This document shows, piece by piece, positions 22,229 to 30,464 of a DNA stretch of 34,235 bases. The DNA is from a virus: the IMG/VR virus record IMGVR_UViG_3300017991_000259, positions 1 to 34,235 of that record. One strand, written 5' to 3'. The position numbers were made by a program, and so were the translations under genes. Position 1 is the first letter of the stretch. Each line of letters starts with the position of its first letter. The notes beneath the pieces were generated by a model. That model did no database searches, was not told the DNA's origin, and worked only from the letters and a program-made list of their open reading frames with translations.

Positions 22229-24355
22229 CTACGTGGTCACACAGTCCTGCTTGGCCGCGAAGGACTCCACGTGGCGCACGGTCACATCCGCGTCCTGGTA
22301 CACGTGCAGCGCCGTGGTCCCGGCCGTGGCATCCGAGTACGGGTCCACCAGGATGTCCAGAATGCCCCACAGCCCAATGATGACATCCTCGAAGTTGCCG
22401 TACAGGATGGCGGACAGCGTGGTGCCGCTGGCCCCCTGCTCCAGGTTGGACGGCACGCTGGTGGTCACCGCGGTGGGGTAGCCGTTCATCGGCGCATCCA
22501 CCGGGTCCGAGTCCCACACGAACCGGCCGGACAGGTTGACCTTCTCCGTCTGCTTCAGCTTGCCCCGGCACTTGGGGTTGGTCAGGTACGCCAGGCGGCC
22601 GGTCTCCGCGTTGTCCACGGCCACCTCCTGCTCCAGGTCACAGATGTCACCCCAGTCCGGAGCCGTGCCGTTGCCGCCACCGTTCACGTCCCCGATGCCG
22701 GACGTGTTCAGGATGCCGGTGGGCTCACCGGAGCCGGACCCCTGGATGCCGGCCCGGTCCACCAGGACGCTGATACGCCGCGTCATGTCCCGCCGCAGGA
22801 TCCAGTCCGCGGCCGGGGTGGACTGGCGCAGCAGCTTCCGGCTGATCTTGGCGTAGCTGGTGGCCGTCAGCGGGGACATGGTGGCCTGGCCCGGGTCCAC
22901 GGTGCTGTCCTCCGTGGCATCCCCGCCGTCCCCCGTGATCCACTCCCCGGCCACGCCGGCGTCCAGGCGCGGGATGGCCACGTCCCCCACCAGGCCATCC
23001 ATCACGATGGCGCCCAGGGACCCCAGCACCACGGTCTCATAGAGCGCGTCGATGAAGGACCCGGCCAGGTGGTCCGTGGCAATCCAGTCCGCACCGGACC
23101 CCACGGCACTGGTCAGCACGCGCATGAGCGCGTCCGCCGGCCGCCCGTTGTGGCGGTTGCTCCACCGCGGCGGCAGCCAGTGCCGGCTGCCCAGGACATC
23201 CCACGGCACCCCGACGCCGCGCAGGTCCACGCCCACGGCATCCGCGGCGGCCCGGCTGCACTCCATCTCGAACGTGTCCGTGCGGCCCTTCTCCGCGTCC
23301 AGGATCAGCTTGCGCAGGGACCACCGCTTGATGTCCTTCTCCGTCATCCCGATGGTGGCCTGCTCGCGCGCCGCCTCGACGGAGCGCACGGGCTTGTCCT
23401 CCTCCGCGTTGCCGCGCGCGTCCAGAAGCGCGTCCTTGAACGCCTCCACGGTGCTGCCGTCGTCCACGAACTTCTCCGCCAGCTCCGTCTGGTCGTGCTT
23501 CCGGCCCAGGCCCAGGATGGTATTGACGCGCTTGCGCTCCGTCTGCACCCCCTGGTCCACCCCGGCCGTTGCCGTTCCGGCACCTTCTCCGCCGCGCGCC
23601 TCCGCGGCAGCGGCTTCCGTTCCCTTCGCCATGCCCTGCTCCTCATGCGCGGCCTGCGCGCGGTCGGTGTCCGGCGGCAGCTCCGGGGACGTGGCCTCTC
23701 CACGCTCCCCCGCCTCCGGCTCCTCCTCCACCTCCTCCGTCTCCACCTGCACGTCCGCAGCGTCCCCGGCGTCCGCGCGCGTGCACTCGACGGGCACGCT
23801 CCACGTGCGCTGCGCCCCGCTGTGCTCCTCCTCCTCCGTCAGCGCACCGCGGCCCACTCCCACCGTCAGGTCCGCGGCCGGCCCCACAAAGGACACCTCG
23901 TAGGGCTCCCAGTCCACGGCCTCATAGCGGTCCAGGCCCTCGTCTACCTCCTCCACCAGGACCAGGCGGTGGATGCGATACCCCACGGACACGTTGCCCA
24001 TGATGCGGTCTTCCAGATCGTTCAGCAGGTCCTCCCCGGACTGCTTCCTGGACACCTTCACCACGGCATGATTGCGCTTGTCCTTCCCCAGCTTGGCGGT
24101 GCCCTCGCGCACCGCCCCCACCTGCTCCCTGAACTCATGGTGCAGCAGCGCCGGGCCAAGGGTGTTGATGCGCTCCAGCCGCACGGCGTCCGGCGTGTGG
24201 CGCAGCACCTCGATGCCCCACCACCTGTCCACCGGCTCCTCACTGCTGAAGGTCAGGTCCACCGTCCTGTTTTCACGGTCAACGGCGGAGACCGTTGCCT
24301 CCCGCCACTGGAGGCCCAGGCGCACCGCGCGCTCCTGGTCCACCTTCGCCATCAT
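22229..24355 (-). CDS. Prohead protease-major capsid fusion
   Basis: 708 residues. Residues 1-165 form a prohead protease of the HK97-like S78/U35 type, with candidate triad H72/H73 (LLHHEF), S123 (GNVSVGYR) and E150 (WEPYEVS). Residues about 165-390 are a charged, partly coiled linker rich in Glu and Ala that could act as scaffold. Residues about 395-708 are an HK97-fold capsid (DVAIPRLDAGVAGEWITGDG, RKLLRQSTPAADWILRRDMT, GSGSGEPTGILNTSGI, LYGNFEDVIIG). The ATGATG start overlaps the upstream stop. The protease would cut itself off during maturation, leaving the shell protein. Confidence 0.88.
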   Translation of the reverse strand: MMAKVDQERAVRLGLQWREATVSAVDRENRTVDLTFSSEEPVDRWWGIEVLRHTPDAVRLERINTLGPALLHHEFREQVGAVREGTAKLGKDKRNHAVVKVSRKQSGEDLLNDLEDRIMGNVSVGYRIHRLVLVEEVDEGLDRYEAVDWEPYEVSFVGPAADLTVGVGRGALTEEEEHSGAQRTWSVPVECTRADAGDAADVQVETEEVEEEPEAGERGEATSPELPPDTDRAQAAHEEQGMAKGTEAAAAEARGGEGAGTATAGVDQGVQTERKRVNTILGLGRKHDQTELAEKFVDDGSTVEAFKDALLDARGNAEEDKPVRSVEAAREQATIGMTEKDIKRWSLRKLILDAEKGRTDTFEMECSRAAADAVGVDLRGVGVPWDVLGSRHWLPPRWSNRHNGRPADALMRVLTSAVGSGADWIATDHLAGSFIDALYETVVLGSLGAIVMDGLVGDVAIPRLDAGVAGEWITGDGGDATEDSTVDPGQATMSPLTATSYAKISRKLLRQSTPAADWILRRDMTRRISVLVDRAGIQGSGSGEPTGILNTSGIGDVNGGGNGTAPDWGDICDLEQEVAVDNAETGRLAYLTNPKCRGKLKQTEKVNLSGRFVWDSDPVDAPMNGYPTAVTTSVPSNLEQGASGTTLSAILYGNFEDVIIGLWGILDILVDPYSDATAGTTALHVYQDADVTVRHVESFAAKQDCVTT

Positions 24356-24708
24356 TCACCCTCCGGCGTTGTGTGGCCGCGGCCAGCGCGGTCCACCTCT
24401 GTCTGCAATCGGTCCACACGGCGCATCAGCTCTGGCCCCATACACCCGGCGGGATTCTCCCCGCGGTCCAGCTTCCTGCCATCCAGCTCCGCAACGTCCG
24501 CGCGTAGCGCGTGTATCTCGCGCCACACTTCCAGCGCATCGTGCACCGTGAACTCCCGGGCCTGCATGGCGGCCACCTGTTCATTCAAGGTCACAACCTG
24601 CTGCATCCCCCAGCTGCCCAGGGCCAGGCTTCCCGTCAGCATCACCACCAGCAGACCATCCAGCAGCTTCCGCAACACGGCCCCCTTCCCCCCGGCTGCC
24701 TTGTCCAC
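24352..24708 (-). CDS. Single-pass membrane protein with coiled coil
   Basis: 118 residues from GTG directly after the portal stop (TAG then GTG). A transmembrane segment covers residues about 13-33 (LLDGLLVVMLTGSLALGSWG) and the rest is a long helical, probably coiled-coil region ending with a LMRRVDRLQTEVDRAGR heptad. It sits between portal and protease-capsid genes, where lambda has scaffold-type genes, but a membrane anchor is odd there. Spanin-like topology is possible; function unknown. Confidence 0.6.
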   Translation of the reverse strand: MDKAAGGKGAVLRKLLDGLLVVMLTGSLALGSWGMQQVVTLNEQVAAMQAREFTVHDALEVWREIHALRADVAELDGRKLDRGENPAGCMGPELMRRVDRLQTEVDRAGRGHTTPEGE

Positions 24709-26286
24709 CTAGTCCTCCTCCGTCTTCCCCGTCTCGAGTTTTGCGGACCCCGGCACGTCCGGCAGGTCCGTGGACAGGCCCAGCTGCTCCATCAGCTGCT
24801 CCTCCTCCAGCACCTCCTGCCAGACGGTCTCCGCTTCCTCTCCCAGGCTCTTGGCGATGATCCGGCGCCGGCTGGTCAGCCGCGCCTTGATGGCCAGCAC
24901 GTTGGCCTGCATATCCTTCAGCGGGTCCACCCAGTCCCAGCCGCGCGTCTGCCACAGCACGTTGTGGTAACGCTCCACCAGCAGCGGGTCCAGGCCCGGC
25001 AGCTTGCCGGCCAGCAGCGCCATGTCCAGCCACTCCTGATAGATCCGCTGGCAGAACGCGCGGGACAGCCACCACTGGAGACACTGCCAGTTGACGCGCT
25101 CCTCCTGGATGCCGGCGCGGCCGGCGCTGTAACTCTCCTGGCGCCGGTCACCGGACAGGCCGGCGTAGGACATCCCCAGTCCGGCGGCAATCCCCATGAG
25201 CTGCATCCGCACAAAGGCGTCATACATCTCATGGGGGTAGTCCGGCATCCAGCCCTCCAGCTTCATGCCGTGCGGCAGCTGCTCAAAGCTACCGGCCTCC
25301 GCCTCCATGATGACCTCGCCGGCGTCCCCCTCCTCCTCCTGCTCACTGCCGCCCTGCACGTCCGCGCCGGTGTATTCCTCGCCTTCATCGGTGTAGAGCA
25401 CTCCCATCTTGGAAGCACCCACGTCCGCGTTGACCAGGGCGGCCTCCTCATAGTGGTCCATCCGCAGGCCGCGCGTGATGGTGGGGGTGCACCACGGCAG
25501 GCCGCGCTTCTGGCCCACCACCTCCGGGATGAACACGTGCACGATGTCCGCGGCAGGGATGCGCAGGAAGTCCCGCGCATTGAAGTAGCTGGAGAAGTAG
25601 CCGGCGTGCGGGCTGACCGTGGTGGGGTCCATGATGTGGTAGGCCAACGGACGCTCCCAGGCATCGTATTCAATGCCCATCCGGATGAAGCTACCGTTGC
25701 GCAGCTCGCGGTTGTACGACACATCCAGCAGCTGCGGGTCCAGGAGCTGCACCTGCATGGCGTACTCCCCGGCCGCGCGGCCGCGGCGGATGCGCGCCAG
25801 CAGCTCCCCGTCCACGTTGGTGCCGGACACTCCCAGCGTCTGCTGCTGTTGGAAGGTCAGCCGGCCGGCCGGGTCACAGTGCATGGGACTGCCGGCCCAG
25901 CGTGCCCACTCCGTGCGGATCGTCTCACGCGCGTAGGTGTCCGGCTTCCCGTCCGCGTCCTTCACCAGAGGGTGCAGGCCCATGCCGCGCGGCCCCACTA
26001 CGTTGTTCCGCACGGCCATGTCAAACCGGCGGAACCATTCGTTATTCATCCGCAGGTCCCGGGAGCGCGCGCGCACCGTGGACAGCTGGGACATCACCTC
26101 CTGGTCAATGGACACCGGGCTGGTGGGCCAGTTGTGTGTCAGCCGGCTGTTGGTGGCCCCCTTGATGCTCCGGCGCTGCTTCCCCGTGGGGTGCCGGCGG
26201 ACCACCACCACCTTGCGCTTCACCTCCGCGCGCGGCCCAGGCGCGCGGCCCAGGATGCTGTTGACCAGCCGGAGAGGACTCTGCAT
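24709..26286 (-). CDS. Portal protein, lambda type
   Basis: 525 residues. Forms the 12-subunit DNA gate at the packaging vertex. It matches lambda gpB/phage_portal_2: NNEWFRRFDMAVRNNVVGPR (residues about 81-100), LLDPQLLDVSYN (181-192), RIPAADIVHVFIPEVVGQKR (242-261), and SYAGLSGDRRQESYSAGRAG (373-392), followed by a QCLQWWLSRAFCQRIYQEWL segment. ATG overlaps the upstream stop (ATGA at 26286). The first 44 bases of the gene are repeated, inverted, at 30980-31023. Confidence 0.92.
   Translation of the reverse strand: MQSPLRLVNSILGRAPGPRAEVKRKVVVVRRHPTGKQRRSIKGATNSRLTHNWPTSPVSIDQEVMSQLSTVRARSRDLRMNNEWFRRFDMAVRNNVVGPRGMGLHPLVKDADGKPDTYARETIRTEWARWAGSPMHCDPAGRLTFQQQQTLGVSGTNVDGELLARIRRGRAAGEYAMQVQLLDPQLLDVSYNRELRNGSFIRMGIEYDAWERPLAYHIMDPTTVSPHAGYFSSYFNARDFLRIPAADIVHVFIPEVVGQKRGLPWCTPTITRGLRMDHYEEAALVNADVGASKMGVLYTDEGEEYTGADVQGGSEQEEEGDAGEVIMEAEAGSFEQLPHGMKLEGWMPDYPHEMYDAFVRMQLMGIAAGLGMSYAGLSGDRRQESYSAGRAGIQEERVNWQCLQWWLSRAFCQRIYQEWLDMALLAGKLPGLDPLLVERYHNVLWQTRGWDWVDPLKDMQANVLAIKARLTSRRRIIAKSLGEEAETVWQEVLEEEQLMEQLGLSTDLPDVPGSAKLETGKTEED
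26242..26285 (-). repeat. 44-bp inverted repeat, portal copy
   Basis: Covers bases 2 to 45 of the portal gene, encoding MQSPLRLVNSILGRA. It is identical, base for base, to 30980-31023 read on the other strand. The natural copy is here since it encodes the start of a conserved protein. Confidence 0.85.
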
Positions 26287-26903
26287 CAGCCTAGCCTCAC
26301 TTTCACCGTGTTGCGCGTGGGCCAGCCGCGGCGGACCCGCTCCGCGCGCTGCTCCTTCAGCACCAGCCGGCGGAACTTGCCGCGCGCGCGCAGCAGCTCA
26401 TCCAGGGACATCCGCGCCAGGCTCCGGCCACCGATGGAGTAAGACAGCTGGTCGTGGTCTGCGCGGCCCTCTATCGTGGCTTCAATGGCGTCCAGGCACC
26501 GCTTGGCCCAGGTGCGATGCTCGTAGCCGCTGCCAGCGCCGGCGCCATCCAGCGCCGGCTTGACCACCAGGGTGCCGCTGCGCAGCGTGACCCGGCCCAC
26601 GTTGTCAGACTTGTTGACGTACTCCGTCCAGGCATAGTCACCCACGCCCCAGTCCTGGGTGTTCGGGCTGTTGGAGTCGTCGCCGGAGCCGTTGACGGTC
26701 ACGGTCCAGACGCCACTGCCGGCGTCCGTCACGGTGGCCTCCCCGGGCTCACCGGCCAGCGGCACCAGGTGCTGCTCCGTGGTGCTCACAAAGGCATAGC
26801 GCAGCTGGTAGCCGTCAGCGGCGGGATAGTCAGGCAGGGTCACCGTCCAGGTGATCGTGTCACCAGGGCGGAAGAATGCGGGCGGCAGTAGCAGGTCAGG
26901 CAC
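26286..26903 (-). CDS. gpW-like head-tail protein with N-terminal Ig-like domain
   Basis: 205 residues from GTG at 26903 with GGAGGCCGCC upstream. The C-terminal part (AKRCLDAIEATIEGRADHDQ, SYSIGGRSLARMSLDELLRA) is the gpW/DUF6148-like helical adaptor, which plugs the portal. The first 115 residues form a strand-rich domain (DTITWTVTLPDYPAADGYQL, SGVWTVTVNGSGDDSNS) resembling an immunoglobulin-type fold. gpW itself is about 68 residues, so this is a fusion. Located between TerL and portal, as in lambda (W-B). Confidence 0.7.
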   Translation of the reverse strand: MPDLLLPPAFFRPGDTITWTVTLPDYPAADGYQLRYAFVSTTEQHLVPLAGEPGEATVTDAGSGVWTVTVNGSGDDSNSPNTQDWGVGDYAWTEYVNKSDNVGRVTLRSGTLVVKPALDGAGAGSGYEHRTWAKRCLDAIEATIEGRADHDQLSYSIGGRSLARMSLDELLRARGKFRRLVLKEQRAERVRRGWPTRNTVKVRLG

Positions 26904-26918
26904 GGCGGCCTCCGTGGG

Positions 26919-27329
26919 CTACTGCTTCTGGTAGATCAGAACATTCCCGTAGCCGGCGGCGCTGTCCGCGTCCTGGATGACCCGCAGGCCAAACCCCTGG
27001 TAGTCATCCCCCAGGTCTCCGGTGGATTCGATGACGCCGGCCGTCACCGTGTCCTTGTCGATCTGCCACCACCGGGTGCCATCCCAGGTGATCTGGATGG
27101 TGTAGACCATGGCGCTGTCACACATGGCGATGCCCCACATGGCGCTGTGCGTGCGGTCCAGGAACATGGTGGAGGACGTGTCCGGCGCCGCGGTGGCACT
27201 GTCGGACGTGGCCCCCACGGACTTGATGACCTTGGTGATGGTCGTCTCCGCCTGCGCGAAGGCGGCGCTGGGCAGCATCAGCAGGGAGACGATGAACAGA
27301 GACAGCAGCATGAGAATGGTGCGCTTCAT
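26919..27329 (-). CDS. Exported protein between terminase and gpW-like gene
   Basis: 136 residues from ATG at 27329, with GGAGGATCGGAA before it. It begins with a textbook signal peptide (MKRTILMLLSLFIVSLLMLP then SAAFAQA), cleavable after A25 or A27. The mature part has strand-rich segments (AMVYTIQITWDGTRWWQIDK) and two cysteine-poor loops; one cysteine (MCDS) is present. Cargo exported from the cell is not expected between terminase and portal, so it may be an accessory (moron-type) gene or a conserved phage exported factor. Function unknown. Confidence 0.7.
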   Translation of the reverse strand: MKRTILMLLSLFIVSLLMLPSAAFAQAETTITKVIKSVGATSDSATAAPDTSSTMFLDRTHSAMWGIAMCDSAMVYTIQITWDGTRWWQIDKDTVTAGVIESTGDLGDDYQGFGLRVIQDADSAAGYGNVLIYQKQ

Positions 27330-27480
27330 TTCCGATCCTCCCGGGCCAGTGGCCACTCTGTGCACAGGGTCCTGCGCTCCGGATCGACCACTGCCACATC
27401 CGGGCCGGAAGGGGAAGGGGGTGCACGCCGGCGAGATACCTGGACGCACCTGGCGGCACTTGGTGTTGTGGGTTTTCCCG

Positions 27481-27533
27481 CGCGAGCTCCGCCTGGGCCG
27501 GCCAGAATCTGCGCGCCGCGCAGCTCGAGGAGG
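27481..27533 (+). repeat. CTCGAG element, copy D
   Basis: 53 bases matching copy B (11476-11528) in inverted orientation with one mismatch (CCTGGG here, CCCGGG there). The GAGGAGG end faces the plus strand, where no gene follows. CTCGAG lies at 27524-27529. Confidence 0.85.
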
Positions 27534-27559
27534 CGCGCGCGCCGCGCGTGGCTGCGCGT

Positions 27560-27584
27560 TTTCCCCACACCAGTGTTGGGGAAA
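27560..27584. repeat. Near-palindrome TTTCCCCACAC / GTGTTGGGGAAA
   Basis: An 11-bp inverted repeat with a single bulged base, in the only A/T-flanked stretch of the gap. It could be an operator or a weak bidirectional terminator; neither strand has a long T-run. Confidence 0.5.
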
Positions 27585-27612
27585 TTCTTGCCGGACGTGC
27601 GCCAGGCGCAGG

Positions 27613-29523
27613 TCAGTGCCGGCGCCGCCAGGATGGTGTGAAGGAGTCACGGCGCTTGATGCGCTTGCGCTTGCGCGGCGGCGCCGCGCGCCGCGTGCGT
27701 TTGGCCTGGTCCTCCTCCTCCGGCTCCCGCACCTCCGCCATGACCTTAGCCAGCGCGCGCCAGTTGGGATTCACCAGGTGGAGCGCAGCCATCGAATACA
27801 CCCGGATGTCCAGGGCTTCATTGCGCTCCCGTTTCTTGATCCACTTCTCCTGCGGGATGCCTCTGGTGTAGGTGCGCACCCGGCGCTCCGCGGTCAACTG
27901 CTCGAAATACTCCGGGTCATACCCAGGCGCCATGGGGAAATGGCAATAGCCAGGGCCTGGCGTGTTCAGGTTCAGCCGGCCATACAGGGCGGCCTTGGCC
28001 TCATCCACCCCAACCGTGTAGAGAGGGACGCCGCGCTTCCACTTCCCCAGGCGCACCTGCCGGCCGGCGGACAGCAGCGGCACGTCCTTCCCACCGCGGC
28101 CCTTCACGCAGAACATCCGGCCACCGCCGCGCTTGCGCACGTACTCATAGACCCGATGGCTCATAGCGCCGGCGTCGATGGCCACGCCCCGGATGGACAG
28201 GACGTGGCCATTCTCATGGCGGTACGTCCCGGCCATGGTCTCCGTCAGGTTGTTCCACACCGGGTCCTGGAGCGGGTCACCGTGCAGCACCCCGTATTCA
28301 ATGCCCCAACACTCCTCCCCCAGGCCGTACCCCGTTACCTCATACTCCAGCCGGTCCGCCTGCACATCCACCGCGGCCACCAGCAGCAGCGCGCCGGCCG
28401 GCACCTCCGCGGGGTACTGCTCCCGGCGCGCGTACAGTGGGGCATCCTTCGCATCATATCCAGGATCCTCGAACGTCTCCCCGGGGACCGTGTTGGTCCA
28501 CGTCTTCATGGCCTCGCGGCCCTTGCGCCTGGCGCGCAGGAAGTCCCGCCCGGCCTTCAGCCAGCTGTACCACCCCAGCGGGGAGTAGAGGCTGGACAGG
28601 TGATAGCCGCGCACGCCGGGGTCCTTTGGCTCCGCCGTGGGCCGCCACTCCCCGCTGGCCAGCAGCTCCGGCTTCCGCCATTCCGGGATCTTCCGGCCAC
28701 AGCTCGCGCACTCCAGCCACACCTCACTGTCCTGCGCCTCCAGGTCCTTTGGCTTCCACTTGATGTTGCGCCACTGGATCCAGTCCCAATCACCGCAGTG
28801 TGGGCACATGACGTAGTGTTTGCGTTGGTCGCTCTCCTGGTAGGCCCGCTCGATGGGGGACAGCTCCCGGATGGTGGGGGTGGACACCAGGAACACCTTG
28901 CGGTTGCGCTCATAGGTGGCGGTGCGGCGCTCCGCCAGGTCCATGGGGTCCCCTTCCCCGTCCACGTCCGGCGGCCAGCTGTCCACCTCATCCCCGAACA
29001 GATACCGCACCGGCGTGGAGCGCAGGCCCGTGGAGCTGTTGGCGCCGGTCATCACCAGGATGCCGCCTGGAAACTCCTTCACCAGCATGGTGTTGCCACT
29101 GTCCCGCTTGCGGGCCGCGCGGATCCGCGCCCGGAGCACCGGCGTTTCATTGATGGTGGGCTGAATGCGTTGCTTGCTGGTGCGCATCACCAGGTCCACG
29201 GTGGGCATCACGTACAGCATGGCGCCGGGGACGTGGTGGACCACGTATCCCATCCAGTTGTTGCCGGCCTCTGTGGCGCCGATCTGCGCACCCTTCTGCA
29301 TCACCACCGTGTGCACGTCACTGTCCGCGGAGAGGCTGTCCATGATCTCCCGCAGGTACGGGGTGCGCTCCGTGCGCCACCGGCCGGGCTCCGCGGAACC
29401 CACGCCGGCCAGGTAGCGGTAGCGGTCAGCCCATTCCGATACGGTCAGCTCCGGGTCCGGACGCAGGCCCGCGCGGGCCGCGTCCAGCACCACGGTCTCA
29501 GCTGGTGCCGTCCCCAGGACCAT
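27613..29523 (-). CDS. terL: Terminase large subunit, gpA family
   Basis: 636 residues; the packaging ATPase and nuclease. Walker A-like KGAQIGATE (residues 77-85), Walker B YLFGDE (174-179), coupling motif VSTPT (213-217), two CxxC pairs (MCPHCGDW, ECASCGRK) and nuclease-domain acidic segments (AAVDVQADRLEYEV, GVAIDAGAMS, GVDEAKAALYG). The basic C-terminal tail (RRAAPPRKRKRIKRR) may bind DNA. The length fits lambda gpA (641). It overlaps TerS by 26 bases, with GGAGG upstream of ATG. Confidence 0.94.
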   Translation of the reverse strand: MVLGTAPAETVVLDAARAGLRPDPELTVSEWADRYRYLAGVGSAEPGRWRTERTPYLREIMDSLSADSDVHTVVMQKGAQIGATEAGNNWMGYVVHHVPGAMLYVMPTVDLVMRTSKQRIQPTINETPVLRARIRAARKRDSGNTMLVKEFPGGILVMTGANSSTGLRSTPVRYLFGDEVDSWPPDVDGEGDPMDLAERRTATYERNRKVFLVSTPTIRELSPIERAYQESDQRKHYVMCPHCGDWDWIQWRNIKWKPKDLEAQDSEVWLECASCGRKIPEWRKPELLASGEWRPTAEPKDPGVRGYHLSSLYSPLGWYSWLKAGRDFLRARRKGREAMKTWTNTVPGETFEDPGYDAKDAPLYARREQYPAEVPAGALLLVAAVDVQADRLEYEVTGYGLGEECWGIEYGVLHGDPLQDPVWNNLTETMAGTYRHENGHVLSIRGVAIDAGAMSHRVYEYVRKRGGGRMFCVKGRGGKDVPLLSAGRQVRLGKWKRGVPLYTVGVDEAKAALYGRLNLNTPGPGYCHFPMAPGYDPEYFEQLTAERRVRTYTRGIPQEKWIKKRERNEALDIRVYSMAALHLVNPNWRALAKVMAEVREPEEEDQAKRTRRAAPPRKRKRIKRRDSFTPSWRRRH

Positions 29524-30076
29524 CTGCGGTCAGCTCCTCCAGGGCCGTGCGCAGCTCGCGCGTGATGACCCTTTCAATGCTGCGTGCACTGCGCAGCGGG
29601 ATACACTCCGCAGCCACGCGGCCGGCTGTAGCCAGGATCTGCTCCCGGAGTGTGCGGTGGAAGTTGAACGTGGCTCGCTCCACCTCCGCCACACTGGTCA
29701 GCTCTCCGGCCAGCCGGCGGTACTCCAGCTCTGCCTTGCGTGCCTTCCATTCCTCAAGACGCGCGCGCGCGGATGCGTAGGTGAACCGCTTGCCCTCCGG
29801 GGAAGGGGCAGCCGGTCCCGATTCGGCACCAGGGGGGTCCGCTGGCTGGCTCTTGCCCTGCCCCTTCCGCTTGCCGGACCCGCGGCCCGGGTGCGTGTTG
29901 GCCTCCCACTCCGCGTCCGCGCGCTCCGGGTCAATGCTCCCGTCCGGCAGCCGGCTGATGCGTCCCTCGCGGAGCGCCTTCTGCACGCTCCACGCCGATC
30001 CACCGTCCAGGCTCAACTCCCGGCGGTGCGCGGCATAGCCGCGGATGCTCATGCCCTTGCGCTTCCTGGCGGCCAC
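29498..30076 (-). CDS. terS: Terminase small subunit
   Basis: 192 residues from GTG at 30076, two bases after the upstream stop. ATG at 30052 (MSIRGYAAHRRELSLDGG) is an alternative. The N-terminal segment IRGYAAHRREL...SAWSVQKALREGRI fits the winged-helix of Nu1-type small terminases, followed by a Pro/Gly/Lys linker, and a helical C-terminus (SARARLEEWKARKAELEYRR, HRTLREQILATAGRVAAECI). It recognises the packaging site and recruits TerL, which is the next gene. The longer frame to 30178 overlaps the upstream gene. Confidence 0.8.
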   Translation of the reverse strand: MAARKRKGMSIRGYAAHRRELSLDGGSAWSVQKALREGRISRLPDGSIDPERADAEWEANTHPGRGSGKRKGQGKSQPADPPGAESGPAAPSPEGKRFTYASARARLEEWKARKAELEYRRLAGELTSVAEVERATFNFHRTLREQILATAGRVAAECIPLRSARSIERVITRELRTALEELTADGPGDGTS

Positions 30077-30077
30077 G

Positions 30078-30464
30078 TCAGCCCCTGGTCCATTCCCTGG
30101 TGCGGCTGGCCACGTAGGCGTCCAGGTCGGACACGCGGTATCGGATGGCACGCCCCAGCTGCACGTAGGTGGGGCCACCGCCCTGTGAGCGCCAGTTGCG
30201 CAACGTGTAGCGGGAGACTGCCAGCCGGCGTGCGGCCTGGTCCTCAGTCAGCAGGCGCGCCTCCTCGCGCGCGCCGCCAGCGCCCCCATCGGACGCATGA
30301 AAAAGAACCGGCCAGCCACCGCTTGCGCGGCGCCGGCCGGCCCCCGTGGAGGAGTGTGCGGGGTGGCGCCCCGCAACATCATCATTGTCCACGTCCGCCC
30401 CCATCCCGTCAACACCAGACACACCATCGGCCACCGTCCTCCACGCCGGCGGCCGCGCGCTCAT
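30078..30464 (-). CDS. Helix-turn-helix protein (excisionase/MerR-type fold)
   Basis: The last 60 residues are a clear helix_turn_helix_17 domain: LLTEDQAARRLAVSRYTLRN, then WRSQGGGPTYVQLGRAIRYR, VSDLDAYV. The ATG at 30464 overlaps the upstream stop, but the residues before the domain (about 70) look non-protein-like and contain a Rho-independent terminator (30300-30340). The real start may be a CTG at 30254 or 30251, after GAGGAGG. It may act in lysogeny or regulation; it could also be part of the packaging-site reading machinery. Confidence 0.6.
   Translation of the reverse strand: MSARPPAWRTVADGVSGVDGMGADVDNDDVAGRHPAHSSTGAGRRRASGGWPVLFHASDGGAGGAREEARLLTEDQAARRLAVSRYTLRNWRSQGGGPTYVQLGRAIRYRVSDLDAYVASRTREWTRG
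30300..30340 (-). terminator. Rho-independent terminator inside annotated HTH frame
   Basis: On the minus strand, GGCCGG (30340-30335) pairs with CCGGCC (30313-30308), the stem extending inward with a G-U pair and a second 4-bp stem around a TTGC loop, followed by TTCTTTTT (30307-30300). T-runs are rare in this DNA, so I judge it real. It would close the unit of small genes before the terminase. Confidence 0.65.

Larger units (their letters stand above)
27330..27612. promoter_or_regulatory. Non-coding gap upstream of exported protein
   Basis: 283 bases, the largest gap in the late genes. It holds CTCGAG element D (27481-27533), a near-palindrome (27560-27584) and no credible gene. It may supply separate control for the exported protein, but I see no convincing promoter. 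Confidence 0.45.

Noticed and set aside
22271-24712. 813-codon open frame on the plus strand opposite the protease-capsid gene
   Set aside because: Antisense shadow; the sequence is His/Arg/Gln-rich with no protein-like pattern.
24733-24740. CTCGAG near the end of the portal gene as a further copy of the CTCGAG element
   Set aside because: Only the six-base site and a few flanking bases agree; it lies in coding sequence far from the next start.
27109-29565. 818-codon open frame on the plus strand opposite the large terminase
   Set aside because: Antisense shadow of a gene with a strong family match; long opposite frames are expected in high-GC DNA.
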